This document shows, piece after piece, positions 10,617 through 20,492 of a stretch of 64,000 bases of DNA. A program made the position numbers and the translations under genes. The notes under the pieces are model-generated. The model searched no databases. It saw only the letters and a list, made by a program, of their open reading frames with translations, and had not been told where the DNA came from. The stretch comes from Metopolophium dirhodum (Eukaryota > Arthropoda > Insecta > Hemiptera > Aphididae). Position 1 is the stretch's first letter. Every line of letters begins with the position of its first letter. The stretch spans positions 147,642,526 through 147,706,525 of the forward strand of contig NC_083560.1 in assembly GCF_019925205.1 (NCBI RefSeq), given 5' to 3'.

Positions 10617-11015
10617 ATGAACTTTCAAAAATGTTCAAATGATTTTCAATCATTAGTTTATCGTATACGAAATAATCCGGCTGCAGTTCATCCAGAATTT
10701 TCTTCGTTTTCATCAAGATTTAAAACATTCAAATTATTCCCAAAAAATACTTTTCAAAATAAATATACATTGTCTGAATGTGGCTTAAAATATTCAGGAG
10801 TGGATGATGTTGTAGAATGCTTTTGTTGCGGACTTATTCTTCATAACTGGGAAAGGCTGGACGATCCATGGATTGAACATTGCAGATTCAGCCCAAGGTG
10901 TTTATATGTGTTATTAATGAAAGGTAATCAATATGTTCAAAACATATTAAGTAAATATTGTAAAACCGAACATATTTGTAATTGTGAAACTGGGTCATAC
11001 GATACCGTTTGTTAA
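10617..11015 (+). CDS. Single-BIR-domain protein (IAP-like), 132 aa
   Basis: A baculovirus IAP repeat fold is visible: RFKTFKLFP at the N-terminal side, then a complete CX2CX16HX6C zinc signature (ECFCCGLILHNWERL... DPWIEHCRFSPRC). There is no RING finger and no second BIR, so the protein is shorter than cellular IAPs. BIR proteins bind caspases or IAP antagonists, and a survivin-like role is also possible. I start at the ATG at 10617 because the upstream in-frame extension (from 10485) is hydrophobic, AT-driven and lies before the domain. It sits on the same side as other Maverick-type genes, so a captured host gene is the likely origin, but it could be host sequence next to the element. Function is inferred. 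Confidence 0.85.
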   Translation: MNFQKCSNDFQSLVYRIRNNPAAVHPEFSSFSSRFKTFKLFPKNTFQNKYTLSECGLKYSGVDDVVECFCCGLILHNWERLDDPWIEHCRFSPRCLYVLLMKGNQYVQNILSKYCKTEHICNCETGSYDTVC

Positions 11016-11109
11016 TCATGTTTTTTTATTATATTATGTTATAGTAAATGAAAATAAATGTTGATTTTTTAAAACAACTTATATGTGTTAATATTTGATT
11101 TAATATCTC

Positions 11110-11231
11110 GTGAACGTATAGCCTAGTGGGTTAGCGCGTGTAGCAATAATTTAAATGTTTTCAGGTAACAGGTAAGTATATGTAATTCTCCCCTCTACTA
11201 CATGCAGTAGCCGACTATGCTATACGTTCAC
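11110..11231 (+). other. Structured 122-nt segment with a tRNA-like box A
   Basis: GTGAACGTATAGC at 11110-11122 is perfectly complementary to GCTATACGTTCAC at 11219-11231. Just inside the left arm, TAGCCTAGTGG fits a pol III box A. No convincing box B (GGTTCGANTCC) is present, so it is not a normal tRNA. It could be a decayed tRNA-derived repeat or a small structured RNA. Confidence 0.35.
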
Positions 11232-11418
11232 ATTTTTTGCATTTTTTTTTTTTTTTTATCTATCAAGTTTAGTATATAATACGCTTGCAAAGTAAAAACG
11301 CTTTCAGTTCAAAGTATATCCCTCATCGGTTATATTACATCAAATTTTTAAAAAAAATAATTACGTTTATAGTTTAAAGGTTTTTTAATTATTAAAAAGA
11401 AAAGAACTTTAATTTGTT

Positions 11419-12039
11419 ATGGGTCTACCGGTAATTGTGTCAAAATCGGTATTTGACATACGTCCATTTGGTAAGAAGAGTGTTACGGTTGGACTATTAA
11501 TCAGCAAACAAATTTCAATTATTGTGTTATTAGAGTGTAAGTTAACGAAAAAAATTATTACATTAAATTTAGAGCAATGGTGTACGCTCATGTCTGAATC
11601 TAATTACATTTCAATTACTAACAACTTACATACCAGGTGTAGACGTGTAAAAATTACTGAGAACTTTACATATTCAATTAATGTGAAGCAGAGTTCAATA
11701 ACCTTGCATATAAATGATGATTATATTACACTCTCGCATATAGATTTCTGCAGACTAAAACAACTTCAACATTGTGTCGACCTTTATATCGCAGAAAAAC
11801 AGAAACGTCTACCGAGTTTTCAAACAACATTCGATGCAGCTTACGAACTGATTAAAAACGATGTCCGTGGTTTGCCCATCAGTTGCCAGAGAAACGAATT
11901 CACAAACCAGTATATACAGAACTATGATTTTAGTTATTATTCTCATCTACAAAACGATGACACTTCATTTTTGTATGAGATTTTACAATTTCATTTTAAT
12001 GTAATGTCTGACATGATTTTACAGGACTTAATAGTATGA
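11419..12039 (+). CDS. Unknown Polinton-associated protein, 206 aa
   Basis: Not recognised. The frame starts MGLPVIVSK, has no signal peptide or membrane segment, and alternates beta-like hydrophobic and charged stretches. The middle (residues about 70-110) reads like a beta-rich domain, and the C-terminal part is acidic/aromatic (FSYYSHLQNDDTSFLYEILQF). The start is the first ATG after an AT-rich leader. It ends 83 bp from the converging stop of the minus-strand four-exon gene. AATAAA-like signals for both genes lie in that gap. Position between the BIR gene and the polymerase suggests an element-encoded protein. Confidence 0.65.
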   Translation: MGLPVIVSKSVFDIRPFGKKSVTVGLLISKQISIIVLLECKLTKKIITLNLEQWCTLMSESNYISITNNLHTRCRRVKITENFTYSINVKQSSITLHINDDYITLSHIDFCRLKQLQHCVDLYIAEKQKRLPSFQTTFDAAYELIKNDVRGLPISCQRNEFTNQYIQNYDFSYYSHLQNDDTSFLYEILQFHFNVMSDMILQDLIV

Positions 12040-12122
12040 TATAATACAAATTCATTTATATTTATGTATTGTTTTTTTTATTAAATAAATAAAAATATTT
12101 TTATACTACATTTTTTTTTTTT

Positions 12123-13078
12123 TCATGCGGCTAATTTATTTCTTATTGTACGACGTTCCGGGTCTTTCAAAATTACATCAAATATAACCTGCATGGTCTC
12201 GTTTAAACTTGTATTGAGAGTCTGATCTTTTGACTTGTCCGATGTCGTCACCTTGACAGATGCCTCAGAGTGTCGCCACCTGCAACATAAATTAATTATT
12301 CAATCAGTTTGGCAGTGAATAAAAACTAATGATTTTTTTCATTTAGCAATAGTTTTTTAATTAAAAAATAAACCAAAGTCTAGTCTTTACCTTTCCTTTG
12401 TTGGGACGTTGTGTATATTCGCACACTTGTAATGTGTTATCGTCCAATAATCCGTCGGCTTTTCGTCTGGATTAAATTGGCTTTTGATGGTAGCCAAACC
12501 ATCTCCCTGACGAAAAGTGACAGAATTAAAAATCTCTTCATCAAATTCTTCCGCCCGCAATTTCTCTTCGAGAATTTCTCTGTATGATGAACTCTAAAAA
12601 AAAAAAACAAATAAATAAATTCATGCCATAATTCATAAACTTAGAATATTAGATAAAGTATTAATATGATAAATTATTATTTATCTTACTGTTTTCATCT
12701 GTTTTTTTTTGTTTTTTTTGTCTACTGTTTTTTCAGCCCCTCTTTTTAACGATGTTTTGACCTGCTTTGAAGTAGAAGGCTTTTTTGTGTCCAGGGACTC
12801 AAATTCGTTCTATAAAACATAAACTAAGGTGAATAACTATAAATGTATGAGTGGCTTACAGCCGATCTCTAAAACAATATTGAGCAACGTTACAGTCACA
12901 CTCTAATTATTATTTAATTTTAATATTATGTTTAAAATAAAGTTATAATCAACCACGAATTTATTATAACCATAGCGTTGAGTAGTTTTACGACTGACCT
13001 CCAATTTGCTTTAGTTATTAAAGTGATTCAATTACTAACCTCTGATCCGGAATCGATGATCGAAGTTCTGTAAGACAT
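12123..13078 (-). CDS. Four-exon gene, 172-aa basic/charged protein of unknown function
   Basis: Found by reading splice sites. Exons (minus): 13040-13078 (ATG, MSYRTSIIDSGSE), 12690-12809, 12391-12593, 12123-12279 (TGA stop). Donors are GTTAGT, GTAAGA and GTAAAG; acceptors are TTTATAG, TTTTTAG and TTGCAG. Lengths 39, 120, 203 and 157 nt close without a frameshift to 173 codons. Exon 2 is Lys/Thr-rich, a likely nuclear-localisation or DNA-binding tail (KKNKKKQ). Exon 3 is acidic then aromatic (YWTITHYKCANIH). No domain recognised. A TATATAAGG box lies about 80 bp upstream of the ATG. It is divergent from the plus-strand transcript starting near 13628. It could be a Polinton gene or a captured host gene. 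Confidence 0.75.
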
Positions 13079-13157
13079 CTTGAAGCTGAATTGTTATAGA
13101 TGATGAAGAAGTTCTAGTTGCTGAATGTTGACTGTAATATTGCTGTTAATACGCTAG

Positions 13158-13166
13158 CCTTATATA
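13158..13166 (-). promoter_or_regulatory. TATA box of the four-exon gene
   Basis: TATATAAGG on the minus strand, with an initiator-like TCAACATTCAG about 30 nt downstream and the ATG at 13078. Spacing fits a pol II core promoter. Confidence 0.55.
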
Positions 13167-13266
13167 CTGTAATGTTTCCACTACCATAGATACTTTGAAA
13201 TGTGGAATATTCATAGCAATGTTCATTAAACCAGCCAACGCCCTTAATTTGTCCTCTTATTAATAT

Positions 13267-13398
13267 CAGTTTTATTCCGCCAACGGTCTTATACGACCTC
13301 CTATCGATACTAGTTTTTATTCGGTCAACGCCCAGTTTTATTCCGCCAACGGTCTTATACGACCTCCTATCGATACTAGTTTTTATTCGGACAACGCC
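13267..13398. repeat. 66-bp tandem duplication between two divergent promoters
   Basis: Two copies starting CAGTTTTATTCCGCCAACGG at 13267 and 13333, nearly identical. They lie between the TATA box of the minus-strand gene (13158) and that of the plus-strand leader (13601), where shared control elements could sit. Confidence 0.8.
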
Positions 13399-13600
13399 CT
13401 AAAATTTGACCTAGCTATTTTTAAATGAATATTCCGGACTACGGTCAACACCAATACATACATTATATATTATAATTACTATTACTACAAAATAACTTAG
13501 TTGTTTTTAAAATTAATATTACATGAACAGGTCATACGATTTCTTCGAATAGAATGTAAGTTTTAAACGATAACTAGGAAAGTAGGAGATGATTCTCGAC

Positions 13601-13607
13601 TATATAA
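13601..13607 (+). promoter_or_regulatory. TATA box of a plus-strand leader transcript
   Basis: TATATAA about 25-30 nt upstream of a TTCTCTACCAGC start region near 13630. It is followed by a leader exon with a strong donor at 13841. Confidence 0.5.
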
Positions 13608-13627
13608 CGCAGCATTTGATAGTCTGA

Positions 13628-13840
13628 TATCGTTCTCTACCAGCAACAACAAGCGGCAGTCATTCACCATCGAATATTGAAAATACTTCAATCCTACCAA
13701 GTTTACCAGTCCAGCATCGACATCATCAATAAGGGTTCATCACTCAACATTGGAAAATACTTCAAACCTACATAGTTTACCAGTCCAACACCGGCATCAT
13801 CAACAGTCATTCGTCTCTAAACATTAGAAAATACTTTAAT
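13628..13840 (+). other. Putative non-coding 5' leader exon with about 70-bp internal repeats
   Basis: Three related segments (ATTGAAAATACTTC, ATTGGAAAATACTTC, ATTAGAAAATACTTT) lead to a consensus donor AAT/GTAAGT at 13841. No long frame is present. Candidate acceptors lie ahead of each downstream gene: AG at 14551-14552, TTTTCAG ending at 15359 and TTACAG ending at 15846. Confidence 0.45.
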
Positions 13841-14552
13841 GTAAGTACCTATTTATTTCATTATTTATATATTTAAAAAAAAAAAAAAATCATCTTATCG
13901 AATCTAAAACTCCACATCTTTACTAGTTTTTAAACGAAAAATAATACACGATAGCAAAAAACATAACATAACATAAGCGTTTAGGGAAGTGGTTATAAGT
14001 GGTTATAATGAACCGATATTCAATAGTTTTATTAGTAATTTTAATATTAAATGTACAAGGTTTTTATAATTAATTTTTTTTTTTAAATTTAAAAGGTTGA
14101 TTAATTAAAATATCTATGTTTATCATGTTGTATATTAAATGGTTAAAAAAATGTTAGAAAGTTGAAATAAGTTGAAAAAAAACAAGTGTATACAGTATGT
14201 ATATGATTATAATTATATGAATAACATAATATAAAAACTTGATTATTATAATATATAAAATATAGACATATTAGCTTACATTAAATTATTCACTATGCTG
14301 ACTGATATATTATAGTCATTTTAACTACCATAATGTATATTTAATGATTAAAAAATGCTAAAAAGTAGGGATACGTTTAAAAACAAGTTTGTATTCCGTA
14401 TACAGTATGTAAATGATTATATTTATTGAATAACATGATATAAAACTTGATTATCAGCTAACTTTAAATTATATCCAATGCTAGTTGATATAGGAACCAG
14501 TTTCTAATTATCAGATTTTTTTTTTTTTAACATATTTCTTTATATATATTAG
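13841..14552 (+). other. Putative leader intron with a diverged about 206-bp duplication
   Basis: AT-rich; two related blocks start near 14129 and 14335 (TGTATATTAAATGGTTAAAAAA and TGTATATTTAATGATTAAAAAA; both contain GTATACAGTATGTA). No coding potential. Confidence 0.45.
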
Positions 14553-14581
14553 TTCTAACATTTTTTTAACCATTTTAAATA

Positions 14582-14962
14582 ATGAATTCTCACAATGATA
14601 TTTTAAACGAAATAGACTATTATAAACAAATGATTGAAAGTTATACAGAAACGGATGAAAAAGACCATTTCATGAGAAGATGGAGACTTAAACAGAATAA
14701 AAAAAATATTAAAAATATAAAATATCAATTGTTTTTAACTAGAATAAGTCCTTCTCCTTCTCTCAATGTAACTTATATTAACGAATATTATATACATACA
14801 TGTGTATTAAAAGAAAAATTGCTTTTTTTTAAAGAAGAGAAAGAAAAGATCCTTATATTTTATCGTTCTAGATGTACCGACTATTGGCAATGTATAAATA
14901 ATTTTAATATGCAGATACAAAATCTTAATTATCAGTTACAGGAATTGGGTACAATCTGTTAA
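14582..14962 (+). CDS. Small charged protein, 126 aa, unknown
   Basis: Not recognised. It starts MNSHNDILNEIDYYK and is rich in Lys, Ile, Tyr and Gln with probable helical or coiled-coil character. It has three Cys-containing segments (HTCVLKEK, RSRCTDYWQCINN, ELGTIC) but no zinc motif. It is preceded by an AG acceptor at 14551-14552 and AT-rich leader, and followed by AATAAA-like sequence. Its position upstream of the polymerase on the same strand suggests an element gene. It could also be a chance frame. Confidence 0.5.
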   Translation: MNSHNDILNEIDYYKQMIESYTETDEKDHFMRRWRLKQNKKNIKNIKYQLFLTRISPSPSLNVTYINEYYIHTCVLKEKLLFFKEEKEKILIFYRSRCTDYWQCINNFNMQIQNLNYQLQELGTIC

Positions 14963-15382
14963 AAACAAAATAAGATTATATTTTTTTAATATAAAGTATT
15001 GTATTTATTATGTTTATGTTTAAAAAATAATTTGATGATAGACACATGTAAATAAATAAACATTCTAAATTAAAAGTTTTTTGTTCAATTATTTAATTGT
15101 AAATAAGCTAAATATACCAACCATACAAAAAAAATGTTTTATTTATTAATTGAAGTAAACTTAACATAATAATCACAAACTAATGTTTATAGATGATGTA
15201 TAACCATAATTTATTTTAATTTGTTGATAATATTTATACATATGTGTGAATACATAAGCTAGTCTATTATTATAAGTATTATTCACTAATTAATATACAC
15301 TATTTTATTTTTTTTATTACTATCAGTTAGTGTATAAAAAAAAACTATGACATTTTCAGAATAAAAAAATAAAAAATAAAAA
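14963..15382 (+). other. AT-rich spacer, nothing recognised apart from an acceptor site
   Basis: Contains AATAAA-like words after the 126-aa gene, and a TTTTCAG acceptor ending at 15359, 24 nt before the next ATG. Confidence 0.4.
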
Positions 15383-15670
15383 ATGGAATCAAAATCATTT
15401 ATTATGGATGAAATTAACGATGTTATCCGAAAGGCCGAGCAAATTGATCAAGCAATGGATGAGGCAGCAGTAGAATTTAAAAAAAAAATTAAAATTATTG
15501 ATATAAAAATAAAAAAAGCGGGTTTAAAACAAAAAAAAATAATGAATGAAAAAAAAAAGATTGCAAATGATTATTTACATTTGCTACATACAGATAAGAA
15601 ACGTGAAAAAAATATTCGAAAAGAATTATCTATATTATATGCACAGTACAATTATATGAACAATGGTTAA
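15383..15670 (+). CDS. Small coiled-coil protein, 95 aa, unknown
   Basis: Starts MESKSFIMDEINDVIRKAEQ and is almost wholly helical: heptad-like Ile/Leu spacing with runs of Lys and Glu. No known domain. The ATG lies 24 nt after a TTTTCAG acceptor, so it may be expressed from a spliced transcript. It lies directly upstream of the polymerase, and small helical proteins are common between Polinton core genes. Composition alone could also produce such a frame in AT-rich DNA. Confidence 0.5.
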   Translation: MESKSFIMDEINDVIRKAEQIDQAMDEAAVEFKKKIKIIDIKIKKAGLKQKKIMNEKKKIANDYLHLLHTDKKREKNIRKELSILYAQYNYMNNG

Positions 15671-15853
15671 TAGTAATTCATAATTTTCTTGTTTTCATTC
15701 ATTATTTTTTCACCTCAAAACAGCTTTTTTTATTTTTTATGTTTTGTAAATATATTCTAAATGTATTAATTTATTTGAATGATATTTTAAATAAAATGAT
15801 CTTTCTACATTATTATATTTTTTTTTTTTTATATATTCTATTACAGTTTCATC

Positions 15854-18800
15854 ATGAAAAGACAAACGGTGAGAAAATGCCAGCGGACAATTTCTACTGA
15901 TAAAGAATTATTCGAAATTGAACGATTTAAAAAATGCTCGAAAACTTTTATCATAAAAAATACATTGGATTTTATAGATTACACGCTTTTTTTTAACTAT
16001 ATTTCAGAGAAATTAATTTTTAAGTTAAAAGAATCGTGTAAAAATACATCTATAAAATTTAATTTAGTCGTGGATAGTGTTTACGAAAGAATTATTACAC
16101 AAGAAGTACAGGATATTGCATTCAAAACTTTTAATGTTCTTGCATGTAATTCATCTAATTTTAAAAAAATACTAAACGATATGTTCAATAAATTGTTGCG
16201 GGAAGAGACAGATTTTACACAGAAAGGTTCTGGATGGACGCTTAAGGTAATAGAAACATTACAGTTGAGAATCAATATAGTGAATCCTCTTAAAGGAGGA
16301 ACATATATTGATTTACCTAAGCATATTAAAGATAAAAGAGCGATTATTAATGTGAAAAATAGTGATAATAAATGTTTTAAATATGCATTATTATCCAAGT
16401 TTGATAATCGCTCTAATAAAACTAATTTTCATGAAAAATATTTTAAGATGTTAGAGTTAAAAAGTAGTTTAAATTTTAAATGTGTTGATTTTCCAACACC
16501 AATCAGTCAGATACCTAAATTTGAACGTATAAACAATATTTCAATAAATATTTATAGTTTGAATGACAAAAAAACTATTTTTCCCTTGTATGTATGTAAT
16601 ACCGAAAGAAATGATCATTTTGACCTATTTTTGTATAATAATGATGAAACATCGCATTATTGTTATATTCATAATTTTTCAAGATTAATCAGAAGTCAGA
16701 AAACGAAAAATTGTTCGAAGCTAATTATTTGTAAGAGATGTTTCACAACTTTTGGTACTCAACCGTGCAAAAGTAAGCTTTGGGGTGTAGAAGGATTAAA
16801 TGAACATCGACGCAATTGTGGAAAGAATCCGTTGGGGAGGCCTATAATGTTTGAAGAGGGGGATGATGATTTCATCTATTTCAAAGGTTATAAAAAAACG
16901 CAGAGGATTCCATTTGTCATTTATGCAGATTTTGAATGTATATTAACTCCTAAACAACCTAATAAATTCATTAATAGACGTAAAAAACAAAAAAATCAGA
17001 AAACTCATGTTACACATTTACATGAAATTATGAGCTATGGGTTTTATGTAAAAGTTGACTATAGTATTATATCGAAAGAGCTGGTAAAACAGTTTGAAAT
17101 TCCGACGAAAGTAATTATTTATAGAGGTAAGAAAGCTGCAAAAAAATTTATGAAAAATATGATCGATATTGGAAATGAAATTAATAAAATTTATCAAATT
17201 AATACACCGATGGACAAATTAACTGATAAAGAGGAACAACGTTTTCAAAGAACCAAGTTCTGTCAAAAATGTTCAAAACATTTTAAAAACAATAATTTGG
17301 TTAAAGTTCGAGATCACTGTCATTTTACTGGCAAATATAGGCAATGTCTCTGTCTTCAATGTAATTTCGAAATAACTAGTCCATCGTTCGTTCCAATATT
17401 CTTTCATAATTTATCTTATGATAGTCACTTCATAATTCGGGAACTAGGTTGCGATGATAAAGATATTCATATTATTCCTAATTCATCGGAAAAATATATA
17501 TCCTTTAGCAAGGAAATCGCACCTAGATTTAGTATTAAATTTGTCGATACATTCCGTTTTATGAGTGAGTCGCTAAGTAAACTTGCAGCCAATTTATCTG
17601 AAGATAAGTTGAGGTTTAGAGAAACCCTAAAAATATTTTCAATCAAATCATTAGATTTAGTTACACGGAAAGGAGTCTTCCCTTACGAATATGTCGATAG
17701 TTGGAGTAAATTAGACAATGCTTTTTTACCATCAAAGCTTGAATTTTATAACTCGTTAACAGATGAACAAATTAGTGATGAAGATTATAGACATGCAAAA
17801 AATGTATGGAATACATTTGACGTAAAGACTTTGGGTGAATATAGCGATCTTTATTTAAAAACTGATGTTACCATACTAGCTGACGTGTTCGAAAATTTTA
17901 GAGACATATGTTTATCTACTCTCAGAATAGATCCTGCTCATTATATGACTGCCCCTGGATTTGCTTTTGATTGTATGCTTAAGTATACAAAGGTTAAATT
18001 AGAGAGGTTAAAGGATTATAATATGTTACTCTACTTCGAAAAATCAATCCGAGGCGGTATTTGTCAATCAACTAAAAGATATGCTAAAGCAAACATACCA
18101 AATATTGAAGGATTGGACTATAATTCGAATGAACCGATTACTTGGATTACATATCTCGACTGTGTAAATTTATATGGAAAGTCTATGTTGACAGAACTAC
18201 CTTTTAAAGATTTTGAATGGGTTGATGATCTCGACATAGATGTAACTAAAATTTCTGAAGATTCTGAAGTAGGATATATATTAGAAGTTGATATCGAGTA
18301 CCCTAAACATTTACATAAAACCCATAATGATTTTCCGTTTTTACCGTTTAACAAATGCCCACCGAATTCGAAAGTTGAGAAATTGTTAACTACTCTATCA
18401 CCGAAAAAAAACTATATTGTACATTACAAAAATTTAAAACAAGCGATTTCTCACGGTCTTAAATTAGTAAAAATTCATCGAGCTATCCGCTTTTCACAAA
18501 AAAAATGGATGGCATCATACATTGAGTTCTGTACAAAAATGAGAGCAGAAGCAAAAAATGAGTTTGAAAAAAATTTCTGGAAGTTGTTAATTAATAGCGT
18601 TTTTGGTAAATGTATGGAGAATGTCCGAGCAAGAACTTCTATAAAACTGGTTTCATCAGAAAAAAAAGCGAATAAACTAATGACAAAAACTAGTTTTAAA
18701 GACAGAACTATATACTCTAAAAATCTCATGGCTATTCACCAACATAAGGAAACTATTAAATTCGATAAGGCAATTTATGTGGGATTTGCAATTTTAGACG

Positions 18801-19393
18801 TTTCGAAAACATTTATGTACGATTTTCACTATAATGTCATGAAGAAAAGGTATGGTACTAAAATTAGTTCTTTATATTCGGATACTGATTCCTTGATATA
18901 CGCTATTCAAACTACAAATTTTTTCAATGATTTAAAAAATGATTTATTACCATATTTTGATACATCTAACTATCCCAAAGACCATTATTGTTTTAGCGAA
19001 TTACATAAAAGTCAGCCAGGCTTTTTCAAGGATGAATTGAAAGGAATTATACTTAAAGAATTCGTTTCATTAAGACCGAAATTATATGCGTACAAAACTG
19101 TAGACGGTACTGAGGAAAAAAAAGCAAAAGGCGTAAAGAAATATATTATTAAAAAACATATGCAATTCGAAAATTATAAGGATATACTACACGCTTTTAT
19201 AAACCATTTATCTGTTAAAGATAAATTAACTCACAGGGTCATGAATTTTATCCAATCAAACAAACATGTTGTTCAATCGAAAACAATGAACAAACTTGTT
19301 CTAAGCGCTAATGACGATAAACGTTATATAAATGACGACGGGATAAATACTTTGGCTTATGGTCACTACAAACTAGATAAATTATATAATTAA
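15854..19393 (+). CDS. Protein-primed family B DNA polymerase (Maverick/Polinton), 1179 aa
   Basis: It replicates the element by protein-primed DNA synthesis. The order is N-terminal unknown region (1-290), a Cys-rich stretch (ICKRCFTTFG; zinc-ribbon-like), then the 3'-5' exonuclease with YADFE near residue 355, NLSYDSHF near 518 and YLKTDVTILAD near 671. Polymerase motif A follows as DCVNLYG near 769, motif B as KLLINSVFGKC near 906 and motif C as YSDTDS near 1009. A CX2C...CX3HC cluster (FCQKCSKHF, DHCHF) lies near 473-495. All catalytic residues are present with no frameshift. A TTACAG acceptor ends 8 nt before the ATG. It converges on the integrase with 181 bp between stops. Confidence 0.95.
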   Translation: MKRQTVRKCQRTISTDKELFEIERFKKCSKTFIIKNTLDFIDYTLFFNYISEKLIFKLKESCKNTSIKFNLVVDSVYERIITQEVQDIAFKTFNVLACNSSNFKKILNDMFNKLLREETDFTQKGSGWTLKVIETLQLRINIVNPLKGGTYIDLPKHIKDKRAIINVKNSDNKCFKYALLSKFDNRSNKTNFHEKYFKMLELKSSLNFKCVDFPTPISQIPKFERINNISINIYSLNDKKTIFPLYVCNTERNDHFDLFLYNNDETSHYCYIHNFSRLIRSQKTKNCSKLIICKRCFTTFGTQPCKSKLWGVEGLNEHRRNCGKNPLGRPIMFEEGDDDFIYFKGYKKTQRIPFVIYADFECILTPKQPNKFINRRKKQKNQKTHVTHLHEIMSYGFYVKVDYSIISKELVKQFEIPTKVIIYRGKKAAKKFMKNMIDIGNEINKIYQINTPMDKLTDKEEQRFQRTKFCQKCSKHFKNNNLVKVRDHCHFTGKYRQCLCLQCNFEITSPSFVPIFFHNLSYDSHFIIRELGCDDKDIHIIPNSSEKYISFSKEIAPRFSIKFVDTFRFMSESLSKLAANLSEDKLRFRETLKIFSIKSLDLVTRKGVFPYEYVDSWSKLDNAFLPSKLEFYNSLTDEQISDEDYRHAKNVWNTFDVKTLGEYSDLYLKTDVTILADVFENFRDICLSTLRIDPAHYMTAPGFAFDCMLKYTKVKLERLKDYNMLLYFEKSIRGGICQSTKRYAKANIPNIEGLDYNSNEPITWITYLDCVNLYGKSMLTELPFKDFEWVDDLDIDVTKISEDSEVGYILEVDIEYPKHLHKTHNDFPFLPFNKCPPNSKVEKLLTTLSPKKNYIVHYKNLKQAISHGLKLVKIHRAIRFSQKKWMASYIEFCTKMRAEAKNEFEKNFWKLLINSVFGKCMENVRARTSIKLVSSEKKANKLMTKTSFKDRTIYSKNLMAIHQHKETIKFDKAIYVGFAILDVSKTFMYDFHYNVMKKRYGTKISSLYSDTDSLIYAIQTTNFFNDLKNDLLPYFDTSNYPKDHYCFSELHKSQPGFFKDELKGIILKEFVSLRPKLYAYKTVDGTEEKKAKGVKKYIIKKHMQFENYKDILHAFINHLSVKDKLTHRVMNFIQSNKHVVQSKTMNKLVLSANDDKRYINDDGINTLAYGHYKLDKLYN

Positions 19394-19574
19394 AGAAAAA
19401 AAAGACTTGATAAATCTCCAATCGGTATAAACAGAAAGCGCTATCAAACGGTAGTGAAGTAAATTTTTTTTTTTTTTTTGTTTTTAAAAAAATTACAAAC
19501 TGAAAACAAATAATTATTTCAACTTTTTTCTGGCATTTATTATAAAAGTATTACATGTTATACATAAAAAATTA

Positions 19575-20492
19575 TTATTTAAAAATATCTGATGATGTTA
19601 TCCACGAATTTTGACTTGAATCAAAACCCAACCATTTAACAAACATTTTATTCCCAACTTTTTTCACAATACGTTCAATAAGAAAGGTGTTTGGAAAATT
19701 AGTTAATTTAATTTCCTGTTCATAAAAACCACCTAAGATTATATTGTTTGATTCATCCTTTAGTTGATAAGTTACTGGATTTGTCTGTAAAACTTTTGAA
19801 ACTGTAAATATTTCCGTTGTCCAATTCGGGGTATATCCTTTACTAAATATATGTTTATACTTAGATATTCGTACTTTATCGCTAACTTTAAATTTTGGTT
19901 TATACAATGTTTGTAAATTTTTATATGTACAAAATTTAATTCTGTTTGTATCCATTCGAGCTTCATTAGGTGTGCATTTGATTGTTCTATGTTTTGTATT
20001 ATTATAGTTATTTATAATTTTTGATATTGTATTATACCAATTCCATGTACCTGTTGCAGTGAAATGTTTATATATATTATTTTTAAGTGTTTGTATCACA
20101 CGTTCTGCGATTGAACATTTAATAACACTGTATGAACTGTAATGTTTAATTTTATATTTTTTCATTAAATCTTGAAATTGAGTATTATAAAATTCTGTAC
20201 CATTATCTGTCTGTAAAAATTTCGGATTAGCTTTTTTCAATATATTAACCATTCCTTTTGTACATTCTTTTGCTGATTTATTTTTCAGCGGTTCCACAAA
20301 TACATATTTGCTATATGTATCTATAACAACTAATATAAATTTAAAACCGTAATTTTTTTTAGAATGAGATTGCATATCCATTAAATCAGCTTGCCATAGG
20401 TCGTCAATAAACCGTGTAACCACACTACGTCTAGGAAATATTTTTCTCGCTGGTCGATGTAGCTCATTAGCTATACCCTCTAAGGTCGTCAT
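19575..20492 (-). CDS. Polinton integrase with chromodomain, 305 aa
   Basis: A retroviral-type DDE integrase that would insert the element. The rve core shows WQADLMDMQ (first Asp), LQTDNGTEF (second Asp) and IAERVIQTLK (Glu). The C-terminal about 45 residues form a chromodomain (RIVKKVGNKMFVKWLGFD...NSWI), which may guide integration to marked chromatin. The start MTTLEGIANELHRPAR is the usual one for Polinton integrases. Its ATG overlaps the stop of the upstream frame (TAATG), so the two may share a transcript. The frame is intact. Confidence 0.93.
   Translation of the reverse strand: MTTLEGIANELHRPARKIFPRRSVVTRFIDDLWQADLMDMQSHSKKNYGFKFILVVIDTYSKYVFVEPLKNKSAKECTKGMVNILKKANPKFLQTDNGTEFYNTQFQDLMKKYKIKHYSSYSVIKCSIAERVIQTLKNNIYKHFTATGTWNWYNTISKIINNYNNTKHRTIKCTPNEARMDTNRIKFCTYKNLQTLYKPKFKVSDKVRISKYKHIFSKGYTPNWTTEIFTVSKVLQTNPVTYQLKDESNNIILGGFYEQEIKLTNFPNTFLIERIVKKVGNKMFVKWLGFDSSQNSWITSSDIFK

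Noticed and set aside
11110..11231. Functional tRNA gene
   Set aside because: No box B and no cloverleaf could be drawn; kept only as a structured segment.
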